Shown one piece after another: positions 7,316-8,085 of a DNA stretch of 8,085 nt (its first letter is position 1; every line of letters starts with the position of its first letter). Source of the DNA: Dehalococcoidia bacterium (lineage in GTDB: Bacteria; Chloroflexota; Dehalococcoidia; GIF9; UBA5629); contig JAQTLG010000065.1 in assembly GCA_028715025.1 (NCBI GenBank), forward strand, positions 1-8,085, written 5' to 3'. The position numbers were made by a program, and so were the translations under genes. The notes below the pieces were generated by a model. It searched no databases and was not told where the DNA came from. It was given only the letters and a program-made list of their open reading frames with translations.

Positions 7316-7338
7316 AATGTTATATTGTAATATTATTA
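7312..7338. repeat. Imperfect AT-rich dyad at the plus-strand start site
   Basis: The arm TAATAATGTTAT at 7312-7323 is the near reverse complement of TGTAATATTATTA (arms match at 11 of 13 positions), with its centre at 7325. It overlaps the -10 and predicted start of the rightward promoter and lies just downstream of the leftward start. It may be an operator for a dimeric regulator, but AT-rich DNA makes such dyads by chance. Confidence 0.35.
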
Positions 7339-7354
7339 ATACATTGACGGCAGA

Positions 7355-7383
7355 ATTCTATAATACATTTATTTATTTGTCAA
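7355..7383 (-). promoter_or_regulatory. Sigma70-type promoter for the leftward operon
   Basis: Read on the minus strand, TTGACA (7383-7378) and TAGAAT (7360-7355) are separated by exactly 17 nt: a perfect -35 and five of six at -10. Transcription would begin near 7348 and give a leader of about 150 nt before the first operon gene at 7194. It sits to the right of, and faces, the rightward promoter. Confidence 0.65.
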
Positions 7384-7410
7384 TAAGGAATTTAGGGAAC
7401 AGGTGAATGG

Positions 7411-8085
7411 ATGAGTAAAAAGAACAAATGGATTGAGGAAATACTCAATCCTGCTTTAAAAGGCATTAAGCCGCGCCAATCGGCCTACAAATCGAGCTCG
7501 GGCAGCGAGGTGGAAGCGCTGTTCACGCCTGAAGACCTGGCTGGTTTCGACTACGAGCGGGACCTTGGCTATCCCGGGCAATATCCATACACCAGGGGCA
7601 TACATCCGGCCATGTACCGCGGCAGGTTATGGACCATGCGGCAGTATTCCGGCTTCGGGAACGCCCGGGATACCAACCAGAGGTTCCACTACCTTTTCAA
7701 GCAGGGGCAAACCGGATTAAGCATTGCTTTCGATCTGCCCACGCAGCTTGGTTACGACTCCGACAGCATTTATGCGCGGGGCGAGGTGGGGCGAGTAGGA
7801 GTCGCCGTGGACACTTTGCATGATATGGAAGTGATGTTCGATGGCATCGAGTTGGATAAAATCAGCACGTCAATGACAGCCAATTCCACCTGCGCCCCCT
7901 TGCTCGCCATGTACATATGTCTGGCGAGCAAAGCCGGCGTCGACCTGTCCAAACTGGATGGGACGGTACAGAATGACATCCTCAAAGAGTACATCGCCCG
8001 CAATACCTACATTTTCCCCCCTGAACCTTCACTCAGGCTGGTCGCCGACATAGCCGAGTACTGCAGCAAGAACCTCCCCCGCTGG
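7411..8085 (+). CDS. Acyl-CoA mutase large subunit, methylmalonyl-CoA mutase type, partial
   Basis: First 225 codons of a coenzyme-B12-dependent acyl-CoA mutase alpha subunit; the C-terminal half lies beyond the right edge. Diagnostic blocks are GYPGQYPYTRGIHPAMYRGR (53-72), LWTMRQYSGFGNARDTNQRF (73-92), GQTGLSIAFDLPTQLGYDSD (99-118), GEVGRVGVAVDTL (124-136) and NDILKEYIARNTYIFPP (188-204). Tyr79 and Arg197 align with Tyr89 and Arg207 of the Propionibacterium enzyme, which bind the substrate carboxylate; isobutyryl-CoA mutase has Phe and Gln there. The Ala of SIAFD, where 2-hydroxyisobutyryl-CoA mutase has a key Asp, argues against that activity. So methylmalonyl-CoA or a similar branched dicarboxylyl-CoA is expected. 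The ATG at 7411 has AGGTGA at 7401-7406, and an in-frame TAG lies upstream at 7393. The B12-binding domain, if fused, would be outside the window. It is transcribed divergently from the CoA-transferase operon. Confidence 0.95.
   Translation, partial: MSKKNKWIEEILNPALKGIKPRQSAYKSSSGSEVEALFTPEDLAGFDYERDLGYPGQYPYTRGIHPAMYRGRLWTMRQYSGFGNARDTNQRFHYLFKQGQTGLSIAFDLPTQLGYDSDSIYARGEVGRVGVAVDTLHDMEVMFDGIELDKISTSMTANSTCAPLLAMYICLASKAGVDLSKLDGTVQNDILKEYIARNTYIFPPEPSLRLVADIAEYCSKNLPRW

Larger units (their letters stand above)
7195..7410. other. AT-rich divergent intergenic region
   Basis: A 216-nt spacer between the leftward operon and the rightward mutase gene. It is far richer in A and T than the genes, especially 7280-7390. 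It contains one good promoter for each strand, an AT-rich dyad between them, and the ribosome sites of both flanking genes. I see no ORF, tRNA or other RNA gene in it. Confidence 0.85.

Noticed and set aside
7344..7364. Second plus-strand promoter made of TTGACG (7344-7349) and TATAAT (7359-7364)
   Set aside because: The spacer is only 9 nt, far too short for sigma70; the TATAAT overlaps the leftward -10 and is explained by AT-richness.
1..8085. CRISPR array, insertion sequence, tRNA or attachment site
   Set aside because: I saw no regularly spaced repeats, transposase-like frame, cloverleaf sequence or flanking direct repeats; genes are intact and continuous.

Overview
The window looks like a catabolic gene cluster of a free-living, probably anaerobic bacterium. 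The coding DNA is moderately GC-rich, the genes are tightly packed with good Shine-Dalgarno sequences, and three class III CoA-transferases sit beside a B12-type acyl-CoA mutase. This gene mix is familiar from Chloroflexota (Dehalococcoidia-like) and Desulfobacterota-type acid degraders. The taxon is an inference from gene content only; no rRNA or tRNA is present.

Layout. Seven genes lie head to tail on the minus strand (read right to left): a 225-aa protein of unknown function with CGSGGR and YCxHC motifs (7194-6517), an MFS transporter (6448-5159), three consecutive CaiB/BaiF-type CoA-transferases (5078-3900, 3871-2708, 2694-1489), a PF04909-type amidohydrolase/decarboxylase (1469-513) and an extended SDR/NAD-dependent epimerase-dehydratase that runs off the left edge (488-1). 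From the first CoA-transferase onward the gaps are only 13 to 28 nt, so these five genes form one operon. The unknown protein and the transporter probably belong to it, with a 74-nt spacer carrying a strong hairpin after the transporter. On the plus strand, divergent from the operon, an acyl-CoA mutase large subunit (methylmalonyl-CoA mutase type by two substrate-pocket residues) starts at 7411 and runs off the right edge. No stretch over 300 nt lacks a gene. The longest spacer is the 216-nt, very AT-rich divergent region 7195-7410, which holds one near-consensus sigma70-type promoter for each direction.

How the genes may work together (inference). The MFS carrier would import an organic acid. 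One or more CoA-transferases would activate it, taking CoA from a donor such as succinyl-CoA. The amidohydrolase and the SDR would carry out a C-C lyase/hydrolase step and a redox or epimerase step. The divergent mutase would connect methylmalonyl- and succinyl-CoA, either draining propionyl-CoA or regenerating succinyl-CoA as CoA donor. The substrate cannot be read from the sequence. The most unusual local features are the face-to-face promoters with overlapping 5' ends, an A-AAA-AAC slippery run at the end of the unknown gene whose -1 frame is open straight into the transporter, and the uncharacterised Cys/His-motif protein that leads the operon.
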